Shown piece by piece: positions 39,999 through 51,553 of a stretch of DNA of 64,000 nucleotides (its first letter is position 1; each line of letters starts with the position of its first letter). The DNA comes from Parapristionchus giblindavisi (Eukaryota > Nematoda > Chromadorea > Rhabditida > Diplogasteridae). A program made the translations under genes and the position numbers. Below the pieces are notes generated by a model that was not told the DNA's origin, did not search any database, and was given only the letters and a program-made list of their open reading frames with translations. The stretch is from positions 48,203-112,202 of the forward strand of contig CALSFV010000471.1 of NCBI GenBank assembly GCA_943737045.1, read 5' to 3'.

Positions 39999-42056
39999 AT
40001 GGGCATCGCTAACGAGCTCTCTGAGACCGCCAAGGCCAATCCTTTCAGCCTGCCTTGCGTACGCACCGGTAGCTGCGCATCTTCTGCCTCTAATGGAGGT
40101 TGGTTTAACATACCTAAGTTACATTCATAGGTGGGTATGCTGGAAGAAACAGGGGAAGGGGGAGGCAAGGCTGTGCGCAGGGCTATTTTTTTTAATTGGA
40201 TGGGAAATTTTCTATTTTTACGAAGCAAGGCTATGCGCATTTCCCCCATGTGAAGGCAAGGCTGTGCGCAAAAAATATTCGTTTTTATGTGCCCACGTAT
40301 GGTTACATTCCACTCACAAAATCTTGTTCTAGAGATCCACCCAAAATCTTGACATGTTGTGTCGTTGAAGATGTTGAAAGCGACATATGTGAAATAAATA
40401 GTATAAATTTTTGAGGCATCAAAAAAAGCAAAGCAAATCATCTCAAAGCAGTATATGTGCTTGATATAAAATGATAACCTAGTATATAGAAATGTATTCA
40501 ATCATATTTTTCCGCGTGCTATTCTTCAGAAATGTGGCAAGAGACGAATACGATTTGGATGTTAAATTTTAATCTTACCACGAAATCTATTCCGTTGGCG
40601 CGCAGTGAGAGAAAGGAGAGGTTATACAGTCGAGCAGATACGTGGCACCGTTGTGCACTTTTCCACTCTGGAAGTTGCATAGAGTTATGACTTCGGAGAC
40701 GGCTGTTAAGTTAGTGTTCGCTAAAAATCCTAAGAAAGAAGGATCGTTCGGACTTGCGGTTATAGTATCTTCTTGGATTTTTCTTTATTTTTGGTGTATC
40801 ACTAAGTTAGTTGATGGTTTCGTCGACTTTCTTGATACTAGTCATGGACACCAAATTTTGCATTCTGCTCTCTCGATTATTGCTACGACGAGTATGCCTG
40901 CAATAGGTGGTATATTTTACTCCTTGAAAAAGATTAATCATTTGTTTTAGATGAAGTTGTGTATGGATCCGCAAAATTTTACGCTCTTTGCGGTCTCGGA
41001 GGTATTCTGTCATGCGGTATCACTCACACTGCTATCGTTCCTCTTGATCTAGTCAAGTGCCGTATTCAGGTAATTCTTAGATCGTTTGCGTAACCAAAAT
41101 TAACAATTTAGGTTAATCCTGAGAAGTACAAAGGAATTGTCGCTGGATTCCGAACTACCATTGCTGAAGAGGGACCTAGAGCCCTCGCCAAGGGATGGGC
41201 TCCAACTTTCGTCGGATATTCACTCCAAGGTCTCGGAAAGTTCGGTTTCTACGAGTTGTTCAAGAATGTTTATGCTGATGCTATAGGAGAGGTAAGTACT
41301 ATCGCATTCTAAATTAAAAAAAAAATGCTGTAACATATTTTGAATGTTATGCATGTGTATATAACTTATGCTCTTTAATATATACTAATTTGTTTAATTC
41401 TACTAAAAACGATTTTTTAGGAGCTCGCATACGAGTGGCGTACTACGTTATATCTAGCTGCCTCGGCTTCTGCAGAATTCTTCGCTGATATGCTTCTCGC
41501 ACCTATGGAGGCCACCAAAGTCCGTATCCAGACTTCTCCCGGAGCTCCCCCAACTCTTCGTGGTTGTGCCCCCATGATCATGAAGAGTGAAGGTCTCATG
41601 GGATTCTACAAGGGACTACCTCCTCTATGGATGAGACAGATTCCTTACACCATGATGAAGTTCGCTTGCTTCGAGAGAACCGTTGAGCTTCTCTATAAGC
41701 ATGTTGTTCCTAAGCCTCGTTCAGATTGTTCGAAGGCTGAACAGCTTGTCGTCACTTTCGTTGCTGGATACATTGCTGGTGTTTTCTGTGCAGTTGTATC
41801 ACACCCTGCTGACACTATTGTATCTAAGCTCAATCAAGATGCTGGATCCTCTGCTGGAAGTATTATCAAGAAGATCGGATTCGCTGGACTATGGAAGGGA
41901 CTTACTCCTCGTATCATCATGATCGGAACTCTTACCGCTCTTCAGTGGTTCATCTATGATTCATTCAAGGTAGCCATGAACATTCCCCGTCCTCCTCCTC
42001 CAACGATGCCCGCTTCGTTGAAGGCCAAACTTGAGGCTAAGGCCCAGGCCCATTAG
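39999..42056 (+). CDS. SLC25A3: Mitochondrial phosphate carrier (SLC25A3 type)
   Basis: Four exons (39999-40098, 40951-41069, 41112-41291, 41421-42056), 344 aa. Imports phosphate with a proton across the inner mitochondrial membrane for ATP synthesis. It shows three carrier repeats with signature loops [20 protein letters not shown] and [10 protein letters not shown], the phosphate-carrier motif [20 protein letters not shown], and [19 protein letters not shown]. The short N-terminus ([20 protein letters not shown]) resembles nematode phosphate carriers, with a Ser-rich stretch before the first helix. Codons in exon 4 are more GC-rich than in neighbouring genes, as expected for high expression. 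The first intron (852 bp) contains a MITE and a separate small ORF. PIG-Q starts 141 bp after the stop on the same strand. Confidence 0.96.
40126..40301. mobile_element. hAT-like MITE (CATAGGTGGGC family), copy 2
   Basis: 176 bp in the first intron of the phosphate carrier; ends CATAGGTGGGTATG and GTGCCCACGTATG, with GTTACATT on both sides. Shares GGCAAGGCTGTGCGCA with copy 1 at 20821-21012. Confidence 0.8.
40687..40950 (+). CDS. Small membrane protein inside the phosphate carrier intron (DPM2-like?)
   Basis: A single-exon ORF of 87 aa with gene-like codon use, beginning [14 protein letters not shown], preceded by TTGCATAG four bases before the ATG. It has two hydrophobic segments, [20 protein letters not shown] and [20 protein letters not shown], joined by a loop with FLDTSHGHQ. 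That layout (84 aa, two helices, loop FIDSQHVIH) is the one in DPM2, a small ER subunit of dolichol-phosphate-mannose synthase that also binds the PIG-A/PIG-Q GPI-GlcNAc transferase; the adjacent gene is PIG-Q. The resemblance is weak and rests on my reading only. Its stop codon TAG is the very AG that ends intron 1 of the phosphate carrier. It could instead be an alternative first exon or chance. Confidence 0.35.
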   Translation: MTSETAVKLVFAKNPKKEGSFGLAVIVSSWIFLYFWCITKLVDGFVDFLDTSHGHQILHSALSIIATTSMPAIGGIFYSLKKINHLF

Positions 42057-42197
42057 AACGCTCACCGAATTTTGATAAAGGATGAGTTAGTGTTTTTTCC
42101 TGTGCATGCATCAAACGCGAGTTGCCTTGTTCTCATCACTATCTGATTGTGCATCATTTTGCTGGTTCAAAAGTAGATTCAGATATAGATGTTATAA

Positions 42198-45100
42198 ATG
42201 ATTGATCCGGCAATTGTATTGGCTTTATCGGAGGTACATTGTGCCACACACAGAACACTAAAACAGAAATGGAATTGTGCTTTCTCGAGGTGACGGTGTT
42301 TTATGAATTTTGTTCATGAAGTCAACATTTTAGTCGGTGGGTAATTGCTTTAATAGCGGATTCGTTATGTGGTATTATCGTTCTGTGTCTCATTCTTAAT
42401 TCTGAAGGGTATACGATGATTTGGCCTTTAGTAGATAGTCTTGTTGGAGAACTGGACAAGGTTTCATATTTGATGAAACTTCCTATTGTAAGTGTTATTG
42501 TGACAGTTGATTACTTGGTTGACAAGCAATCCTGCTGGTTTGAAGTTGAATGAACCATTAAATAAATTTCTTGCAAAATTCTTCCGCTATCATATCTACT
42601 TATGGCAAGGTTCGAAAGCACGTTACTTCTCTTGAAACAGGTCTTTATAGCATTTATGATAGTGGCTCGTATGGCTCCAATTGGAATCTCTCTTGTATAT
42701 TGTCTTTTACTGGGATTCTCGTTAGCTGTTGCTGTATTTGCTGATTTGTGTTCCCTTCTGACCTTGCACATATTTTGCTTCGAAGTGTATGCAAATCGGT
42801 AAGTGTTTGAGGAAACCATTTGCCACAGTCAATTGAATACGGTGGATGAGATAGTCTAAATTGTGTTTGGTCGTGCGTGTACGGTACATCAATCAATTAT
42901 GAATAATAATTATGATTTTGAATATATCTTATCATGTGATGTATCTAGTCATTTGTGCGCTTGGTCTTATCATTGATTAGACTGACCATTGGATCGATAA
43001 GATAAGAGAGTGAGAAGAGAAAATATAATAGTAGTCCATATTGTACTCATCCTCTCTTCTCTTCTCTTATTGATTATGTTAGAAGGAGAGACTCAATCTC
43101 TTCTACTTACTGAACCATCTGATTACGGAGGAACATGCTCACTCAAGTTAGTTTGATCTGTATTATATTAAGATCTACCTCATCCCATTCAGTGAATCTG
43201 TACTCGAATCAGTAGATCCAATCACATTAACATGGAAGAATTTACGTGTCAATGTATGCAAATCTAATCGACAATTGCTAAACAATGTAAAGCCCTCTTT
43301 CACTCTGTTACAGTAACCCATCATTTACCTATATAATTGATTTATAGCATAATAGAGTTAGATGGGATATATTTGATATGATTGATTGATTATAGGTAAG
43401 TGGGAGGGCACGGCCGGGTGAACTTCTTGCACTTATGGGAGCGAGGTCAGTACATTTTATTTTGGAAAATAAGTTTTTGTCAGACTTGGGTGCGATTACC
43501 GTAATTTTTGCATTTATCAATCAGATGAAAAATTAAATATATTGCAGTGGAGCAGGAAAGACTACTCTACTTAATACTCTCTTACAAAGAAATCTTAAAG
43601 GCCTTACTGTGAATGGAGAAGTTCTTGTGAATGGAAATAGTGTATGTGATATTAGTATAGATAGTATATGTATAGATGGATGAACTCTATATTTGTAGAT
43701 TGGGCGTGATATCACTCGTGTATCTGGATATGCTCAACAAGAAGAACTATTCATTGGTACTCTAACAGTTAGAGAATATCTATCCATTCAAGTAATGATG
43801 AATGAATGAATGAGATGTATTCATTGTTGATTGTAGGCACGATTGAGAGTGAATGGAACTGAGGAAAGAAGAGAACGAAGAGTATCTATTGTTTTGAGAC
43901 AATTAGGATTATGGAAATGTCAACATACAAGAATTGGAGTAATGGGAATTAAGAAGGGAATATCTGGTTAGATATTATATTTATTTGTTCATAATATATT
44001 ATTATATGAATATGAAGGGGGTGAAGCTCGTCGTCTAACATTTGCATGTGAACTTCTATCTAATCCTCCTATTCTATTCTGTGATGAACCAACTACTGGA
44101 TTAGATTCATATATGGCTGAGTTAGTTCATTTATTTATTTATTTACTCATCTACGCCCGAGGCGCAACGAGACATGTGGTAATTTAAAGAGGATAAGAAC
44201 ATAATATTGTGTTGATTCTCCAGATTGGGTGGGGGGGGGGGGGGTTACAAAGGACGTAAATCATGAATAATGGGGTGATTAGAAAGTTGTTTCTGGGTAG
44301 TTCATTATATATATACATTATATCTGAATATGATTATTCAGATCAGTAGTTCATGTTCTCTCACGTATAGCTCATTCTGGTCGAACTGTATTATGTACTA
44401 TTCATCAACCTGCCTCACAACTATATGCTCTCTTCGATTCCGTAACTTAGATATTACATATATTATAAATATATTATATGATATATATTGTAGGTTCTAT
44501 TCTTGGCAGGAGGACGTACAGCATATCTTGGATCTCCTCAACAATCAATTGGTTTCTTTGAATCAGCTGGCCATATTTGTCCTCATGATTACAATCCGGC
44601 TGATCTTATCATTCATACTCTTGCTATTATTCCTAATGAAGAATTGGTATAATAGATAGAATAATCCATATTCATTTATGTATTGTATGTAGATATGTCA
44701 AGAGAGAATAGCTGCTATATGTGCTCATTATGAAGGAAGTGAAGATGGAAAGGCATTAGAAAGAGAATTGTCATGTACACAAGTATGTGAAGTACCTAAC
44801 GGACGACAACCAATGTCTATCTATACTCAGGTATTGCATATTATTATCATTCTCAAGTCTTTTTCTTTAATCAAATCATGAAGAAAAGACAAAAAAAATC
44901 CACAATTTAAAAATGATAAACTGTAGAGTTATTTGATATTCTTTTTCGATATATAATGCTTTATTATTTTCCATTTTTACTGTAGCGAATTTCGATTCGC
45001 TTTCCTATTCTTGGTAACTGTTATTTTCTCCAATTGTACAGTATGCCAAAGTATTTGGATGAGTTATTTTAAATAGTTATTTTAATCATTTTGTAGATGG

Positions 45101-46882
45101 CTGCATTATTCCATCGTGCTGCATTGGATAATTGGAGGAATCCATCATTGTATAAGGCTAAACTAATCCAAGTGAGTAATAATACAATTATAATATGATG
45201 ATAGATTAATGAATGTATCATATTATAGAAAACAATAATGGGAATATTCATTGGTTTATTGTATCTAAATACTCCATTATCATCAGTTGGAATAACTAAT
45301 ATTAATGGTGCTCTATTCTATATCGTTGCTGAACTAACGTGAGAACATATTCAATTATTCAGTGTATGAACATTTTTTTTCTAATTTTAGTTATTCAACT
45401 CTTTTTGGCATTATAACATTCCTTCCTCAAGATTATCCTCTCGTTGTCAGGTTAAGAATAGATTATCATTATGATTTAGTCTATATCAATCTATTTATAG
45501 AGAATATCATGATGGATTATATAATATCTTCTCTTATTTCATATCTAAATCGCTCTCATATCTTCCTCTTTTCACTGTAACTTTTTCCCCCTTTTTGTAA
45601 ACTCTCCATTATAGTATTATATTATTATAATATTTGAGTTGGATGGAATATTGATGATGTTAATCTGTTATTGGATGGTTGGATTCTCATCTTCATTCTC
45701 TCAGGTACATTACATCTATATTACTCTCAATATCTTATTCTCCATTTAAGGTAATGGTAGCATTATTAATCTGTCTACTAATAGAACAATCATCATCTGC
45801 CTTTGGTGTAATGTTATCTACAGTATCTCCATCGTATGCAGTAGCTGTATCACTTGGAGGTATCATATATAATATATTCATTCTATATAATTCATCTCTA
45901 GGTCCTCTTCTAACTCTTCTCTCACTTACTGGTGGTCTATATGCAAATGTGGGAGCCTTACCTGCTTATATTAGTTGGATACAGTATCTATCATGGTTCA
46001 GGTAATCATTATGAAACCATACTATTATTGTACTATAAGATGATTAGATATGGATTCGAAGCATTGACAATAAATCAATGGTCATCTGTAAATGGAGTGA
46101 ATTCAAGTATATGGACTGAGGATGCAAGAGATGAAGTTAGTTATATTTAATTTGATATAATCAATAGTAATATATATTAAGGTACTTGATTCATATTCAT
46201 TCTCTGCTTCTAATCTATGGATTGATCAAATTCTTATGTTTTCATTTATTATCATATTTTATATTATTGGTTTCATTGGACTTTCTTTCCGTGTTAAAAG
46301 ATCACGTTGATCAAGATCATTCATAATAATCATTTTATTTCATCTACTTGTTCATCCTTTCAATAAAGATTCACATGACATACAATTTTTCCCTGTCTAA
46401 AATATACCGTACATTCCCGAAAAATCTCATCTACCGTATTCTGACGAAAATGCAAGAATTCTGTCGTTGCTTACGTAAAAAGTGTAGGTTGATAATGTAT
46501 GTATCTATAGATTAGCTCGTATAACAGGAAGAGCATTGATAGCTTCATGGAGACTTTTAAGAGGAAAGAAATGGAATCCATTGAGGTATTATACTTATTC
46601 TATTCTTCGTGTCTCTTATTCGTTTCAGAGAACGAGTAGACAATGTATCTCTAGATACTCGTGAACTATTCGTTGCTACTTGTTTATTTGTTATTCTTCT
46701 ATTTATAATACTTACAGTATCCGTGTACTACATAGTGTTCACTACGGTGCATATTCTATATCCTAATCAATTTTATATGATTGATTCAGCTTGCTCTAAC
46801 TGTTCGAACTCTAATATATATTCTTCATATTCTATGCAGATTCCCAACGGGCTATATATCTCAACCAAATAATTCATGTTAA
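42198..46882 (+). CDS. PIGQ: PIG-Q/GPI1, GPI-GlcNAc transferase subunit
   Basis: Seven exons (42198-42289, 42334-42487, 42507-42609, 42651-42798, 46511-46585, 46629-46746, 46790-46882), all in phase, 260 aa. PIG-Q stabilises the ER complex that adds GlcNAc to phosphatidylinositol, the first step of GPI-anchor synthesis. Family motifs: [39 protein letters not shown] then [49 protein letters not shown] and [20 protein letters not shown]. It is shorter than human PIG-Q because the long N-terminal region is absent or unrecognised; the first exon ([15 protein letters not shown]) is the least certain part. Intron 4 (42799-46510) contains the entire ABCG gene on the same strand; the motif spacing from VYANR to RGKKW matches the family, so no PIG-Q exon is missing there. 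The stop is 116 bp from the stop of the CEP41-like gene. Confidence 0.88.
43076..46310 (+). CDS. ABCG (white-type) half-transporter nested in PIG-Q intron 4
   Basis: Nineteen exons: 43076-43146, 43193-43286, 43396-43445, 43548-43641, 43699-43791, 43837-43966, 44018-44120, 44342-44441, 44494-44646, 44693-44830, 45097-45171, 45229-45338, 45391-45450, 45501-45576, 45639-45704, 45751-45859, 45902-46001, 46048-46135, 46182-46310; every phase fits, 612 aa, typical for ABCG. The ATP-binding domain comes first: Walker [15 protein letters not shown] (exons 3-4), Q loop YAQQEELF, signature ISGGEARRL, Walker [15 protein letters not shown] loop [13 protein letters not shown]. The membrane domain follows with [24 protein letters not shown] and a C-terminal helix ending FRVKRSR. 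ABCG half-transporters dimerise and export lipids, pigment precursors or other small molecules; the substrate cannot be read. Intron 7 contains a poly-G run (44226-44243). Confidence 0.93.
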
Positions 46883-46998
46883 ATACTACCAAATAAATTA
46901 AACTGGATTTTGGTTCGATTCAAAAATCTGTGATAAAATTGCTTTATTCATATCAAACGATGTATTAATTGATGACTAAATAAAATGATTATATATAA

Positions 46999-47592
46999 CT
47001 ATGGTGGAATCCATGGTCGCTTTGCACTAATTGGTCTTCCCTTCTCTTTACTTCGTACATTTCTATCAACTGATCTACTTCTTGAACTATATGTGGGATG
47101 AAATAGTTTTCCCTTTGATCCTTTATTCTTTCTTAATTGTATTAGAATATTCCTTAATGATCCGATATCGAATGATTCTCCATGAGTAGAATACAGACCA
47201 CTTTTAAAAACTGATTTGAAATGAACTATATCTGTAAACAATACTCTTATCTTTCAAGTTAAGTAAAACAAACTTCCTCGCAATAAAACAGCATTGTATC
47301 CTCTTTCGTATAAAGTAGATGTTACTCTTTCTCCTCCATCTCCATAGATAACTATCTTTACCCCCTTTATCTTAGCTTCAGTAATAAATTGTGTCTCAAA
47401 ATGGTTTCTAGCTAATAACGCTCGGTTATAGAAATATGCTTAATGTTCGACCATAGAGAAGAATTTCAAATATTTTGGTTTACCTCCTATTAAATGTTCT
47501 TTCTCATATTTGGGATAATCATTAACATCAACGATTATGAAATCAGACAATAATGAAGGGCTACCTTCAGCGCTATCGATTAATGATTGAAC
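46999..47592 (-). CDS. CEP41: CEP41-like rhodanese-domain protein, 5' end not found
   Basis: Three joined exons: 47484-47592, 47274-47438, 46999-47231. They read through a rhodanese-like fold: DFIIVDVNDYPKYEKEHLIG, AYFYNRALLARNHFETQF, KGVKIVIYGDGGERVTSTLY and ERGYNAVLLRG, then a basic tail ending RPISAKRPWIPP. The order (LLLDVRD..., IVGAYSYP..., IIILYDDDER..., CERGF...) is that of centrosomal protein 41, needed for tubulin glutamylation in cilia. The catalytic cysteine of active rhodaneses is absent (GDGGER), as in CEP41. Upstream exons should lie between 47593 and 47880 but I could not place them: the only ATG-containing stretch there (about 47640-47860) has no phase-matched donor. The gene directly follows NDUFB11 on the same strand. 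Confidence 0.7.
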
Positions 47593-47882
47593 CTAAGAAT
47601 ACGATCGTTAATTAGGGTGTACTGTAGTTGAAGAACGAACAAACTGATATACTGTAATAGAAGGAAAGGTCTCTTCAGGTAGTAACATTCAATGGTAAGT
47701 GGATGAAATATATGGAGAAGAAGGAAATGAAATGAGGTTGGCATAGTAACGAGAAGAGAGATGTCCTTCATATATGAAGTCAAATGTAATTCATTGAACC
47801 GTATACTCATACTACCTTTATAATTGTAAATAACATTCATTACGAATACATGTACATAATGGATCAACTACATATAAGATTT

Positions 47883-50800
47883 TTAGATGAGAACATCAAA
47901 ATCACGAAGTTCTTCATCTGATGGAAGAGATCCAATAATCTTATCCCGATTAATAAGATCAGGAGAGATTAAAGGTAATCCAGCCTTTTCACGACGAGCA
48001 ATCTCAAGATGTGCTTCACGTAGAGCCCATTCACGACCCATTGGCCTACAATAGATAATACATTGCATTAACATTAAATCAAACCGAGAAAAAAGTTAAC
48101 ATTAGACACGAATTTTGACAAAACTGAACGCAGTACCGATTTAGACCACTGTATTTCAAGTTTAAAAAAGTGTGAAACTTATATAGGATGAAACTGAAAA
48201 AAAAATCGCGAGCGCTGGGACGCAAAATTGGTATTTATATAGCATACTGTAGAATCTTGATGTAAATGTATTCCCAAGTGTTCCAATTTCGCAACCAATT
48301 TCGGATGACAAAAAAAGCACATTTTCATATTTTGGATCATGGAATGAATCAGATTGCTATAAAAATTCTACAGTATACCAGTATAGCTAAACAGTGTTTC
48401 ATTCTTTATTCATAAGTACAGAAAAACGAAAAAAGTGAAACATTTTGGACAAATTATGCATACATTTTCTTGCACCCACATTGTGAGTGAGCACTCTTTG
48501 TCGATGCGGTCAGTTTTGAAACTCGAAACACATCTAGGAATATGTGGGAGATCGAGATTAGTAAGAATCACCCCACGTCGGGTCAGTTTCGAGTACTTGA
48601 GATGTAGATCGGGTCAGTTTTGTTTTAATTTCGGGTCAGTTTATAATTCGCCAAAACAACAGATTGTGGGTGGGGCGAAAATGTATGAAATTATGACAAA
48701 AACTTCACAAGTCTCTTTTTTTGCATTTCCACAGACTTGTTGATGCATTATATAAGGTTTTTTAAAAAGTGCGGATGTGTTTGCCCAATGCACTTATGTA
48801 GGATAAAAGTAAAAAAAAATAATCGGAGTGGTGCGGAGCAAAATTGTTATACTGTTGTAGCATGTGGTAGAATCTTACTGCAAATGTGCGGATAATGATT
48901 TTTTCACCTGATTAGGAATGTATCTATCATTACTTGACTCTCAACAGGGAATTTACACCGTTTGGAATGAATCAGATCGCAAAACTAGTACACTTTAGAA
49001 AATCCTACGCATACAAGTTTCAATTATTTAACTGTTTTTCTTCATACGTCAATTAGGCAAGCCCAGTGATACATAAATAAACCATTCGAATAGAAACAAA
49101 CAAATTGTGTTACAATTTGAGATAAATCATCTAACATAATCAGTAGATTCAAGGGTTGTCTTATGGTATGTTTTTTTGTTATCCAAATAATGAAGAGGGT
49201 GATAAAATACAGTATTTCACTCCTATTAACCAATTTTCTCAAAAATTGTTTAGAAACGCTGCAATGTTTTTCTCTAAGCCCCACATTCTGTCACTCTGTC
49301 AAATGTGTGATATACTTTTAATAGAAGGTTTCAAGATATTGCGGCAGTGAAAATCTAACGTGTACCACAAGTTTCTTTTATATACAGGAAATTTGTGAAA
49401 TTAGGAGGTGTAATTTCGAAACATTTACTGGGAAGACCTTCCACTCAGTAACATACAAAAAGAGAAGCATTAACGAAGCACAATATTTCTTTTTTTAAAG
49501 TGAAATGTACTCAATTTATCCAATATCTACGGATAAAAATGAGTTAATAGGAGAAGGTATTTATAAAAGTTCTACTAACCAATCAGGACGAGCGAACATA
49601 ATCCAACAAGTGAACCAAGTAGTAAGCACAGTTATCAAAACGAATGAAATCTGTAATATTTATCTTACATAATTATGTAATATTTTCAATGTTCGACGAG
49701 GCAGTCAAGGGAAATGTGCTTATTTAACAAGGTAACACAATGATTTTTTTATGAGTGGGAAACAATTTAAACTCGCTACGCAACTTTAATAAAGCATCTT
49801 ATGGAATATTAATATTTATGGGTTTTCGAGAAAACACGGTACAGAAAAGAACTTAAAGTGAGTGAATGAGTATTATTCATCCTTCTACGATTGTCATCCT
49901 TCTACGTACTTAAAATGGGTTGCAAGTGAGACACTGTGTAGACGCCATTCCAATGAGCGCCATACAGCCCCGCACAATCTCCTTTCGTGCATGTGATCTC
50001 GGGGATCACCGAGTGCTCCTCGATTTTTGTGCTGTGAATATTGCATATCAGGTGTGACAATTGTTACTATTGTTTTCCTCTTTACTTGAACTATTTTATC
50101 AAGAAAAATTTGGAATTTTTGAAAGCTTGTCATTAAATTGTGTTAAGAAATAGAAATGCCGAAAAAAGTCACTTTGAAATTCATAAAGCCGAGTGTGCGC
50201 GAGTTCTTCAAGATTTTCGCACGGCATTTGCTAAAAATTAATATTTTCAATATCTGTTCTCGGGCTACGTAATTGATAAAATTCCAAACTTTCCTTGATA
50301 AAATAGTTCAATTAAAGAGGAAAACAGTAGAAACTGAAATTGTCACACCTGATATTCAATATTCACAACACAAAAATTCGAGGAGCACGGGGGGATCCCC
50401 GGGATCACATGCACGAAATGAGATTCTGCAGGGCTGTATACCAGAACCGTTCAAAGGAAATATGGTAAACAAACCTGATGCATCTTCAACCAATCCTTGT
50501 GTTCGTCATGGGCAACTTGAGAGAACCAAATCCATTCCCGTCTCTGGAAATTTGATATGACTTACGGTATAGTTAGAATTATTTTTTTTAAACAATTGAG
50601 TACATACGGTTTTAGCTCCTTGTTCCTTAGCAAGGGGGCGACGCCATCCATCACCGAATAGCCAATCAAGTCTTCCCCCATTTAATTTGGGCCATGGATT
50701 TTCATATGCATACGAATCTGATCCAGGTCTGCAGTAAAAGTTTTGTTAAAAATAAAGATTCAGAATTGAAAAAAACTTGATCCAAACTTAAAATAAATAG

Positions 50801-50928
50801 TACCTGTAGTTATCGGGCTTGCGTTCGATCTTCTCTTCATGTGCATGATGAGAACTAAATCTTACTAGTCTAGGCAAGAATCGTAGTTCGGTTTGCAAGG
50901 CAACTCTACCCGAAGCACGAAGCAGCAT
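47883..50928 (-). CDS. NDUFB11: NADH dehydrogenase 1 beta subcomplex subunit 11
   Basis: Four exons (50804-50928, 50608-50728, 49580-49650, 47883-48045), in phase, 159 aa (human 153). An accessory membrane-arm subunit (ESSS) of respiratory complex I in the inner mitochondrial membrane. The N-terminus LLRASGRVALQTELRFLPRL is a typical mitochondrial presequence. After ENPWPKLNGGRLDWLFGDGW comes one membrane helix (FVLITVLTTWFTCWIMF), then the family motif MGREWALREAHLEIARREKA and GLPLISPDLINRDKI. Introns 2 and 3 are 0.96 and 1.5 kb and contain an inverted repeat and dispersed AT-rich sequence. CEP41-like sequence begins within 290 bp downstream. Confidence 0.88.
48046..49579. other. Long NDUFB11 intron, no gene seen
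   Basis: 1.5 kb of AT-rich sequence. Two related segments (about 48150-48400 and 48780-48990) share CTGTAGAATCTT-like motifs with 'GTAGAATCTTACTGCAAATG', suggesting old repeats. ORFs here have no domain. Confidence 0.4.
49945..50450. repeat. Inverted repeat in NDUFB11 intron 2
   Basis: Arms about 49960-50125 and 50275-50445 pair through CTTGATAAAATAGTTCAA, ATTGTCACACCTGATAT and ATCACATGCACGAAA. The spacer is about 150 bp. No termini or target duplication recognised. Confidence 0.6.
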
Positions 50929-51553
50929 CACTGCCTCAAACAAAAATTATTGAAATAATCACAATAACCCAATTATATAATCACAATAAGATATTGTTTT
51001 TTAATTGAGGAGCGTGAAATGCACGGCGAAAAATACAGTAATCTAGAAAAACGTAAGGGTATTCGTTACAAGATAGCATCATGTGCAAAATTCTGCAATC
51101 GAAAAGTGCTTAAAACACAGAAAAGATCTCCATTTTTATTATTACAAGTTGAGAGCTCAAGCATGAGAACAAAAGAACGAGAAAAAGACGCCAAACTAAT
51201 AGGTTACATGAAACTGTACTAATCCGGACTTTTTTAAGCCGTGAAATAGATTTATCTGTTTTAGGTTCTGAATCGCGGTTGTCATGAATTAGCGGTTCTT
51301 TCAAAAGCAATCTACTAATTAATTAATTATACTTTGCCTGCTTATTTATCTTTGCATCTCAAATGTTTATTTTGTATTTCTCTCAATCAGTTCAATCTTT
51401 TTTCTCTGACCATATTGTTTAGTAGATCTCTTCTCGCTTGCGCCACGATCCCTCCCCTATCTTTCTCTTCAGATCAAACTTCCTCCACCTGTGCTCACTC
51501 ACTCATCGTATTCCGATGAGAGGAACACTTGTGGATTTTTCTCTTTTATGTTA
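50929..51553. promoter_or_regulatory. Divergent upstream region of NDUFB11 and UXS1
   Basis: 625 bp between two divergent start codons; AT-rich with pyrimidine-rich sequence near 51400-51500. No gene or repeat seen. Confidence 0.35.

Noticed and set aside
44226..44243. Poly-G run as a functional element
   Set aside because: Most likely a simple homopolymer (possibly with sequencing length error) in ABCG intron 7.
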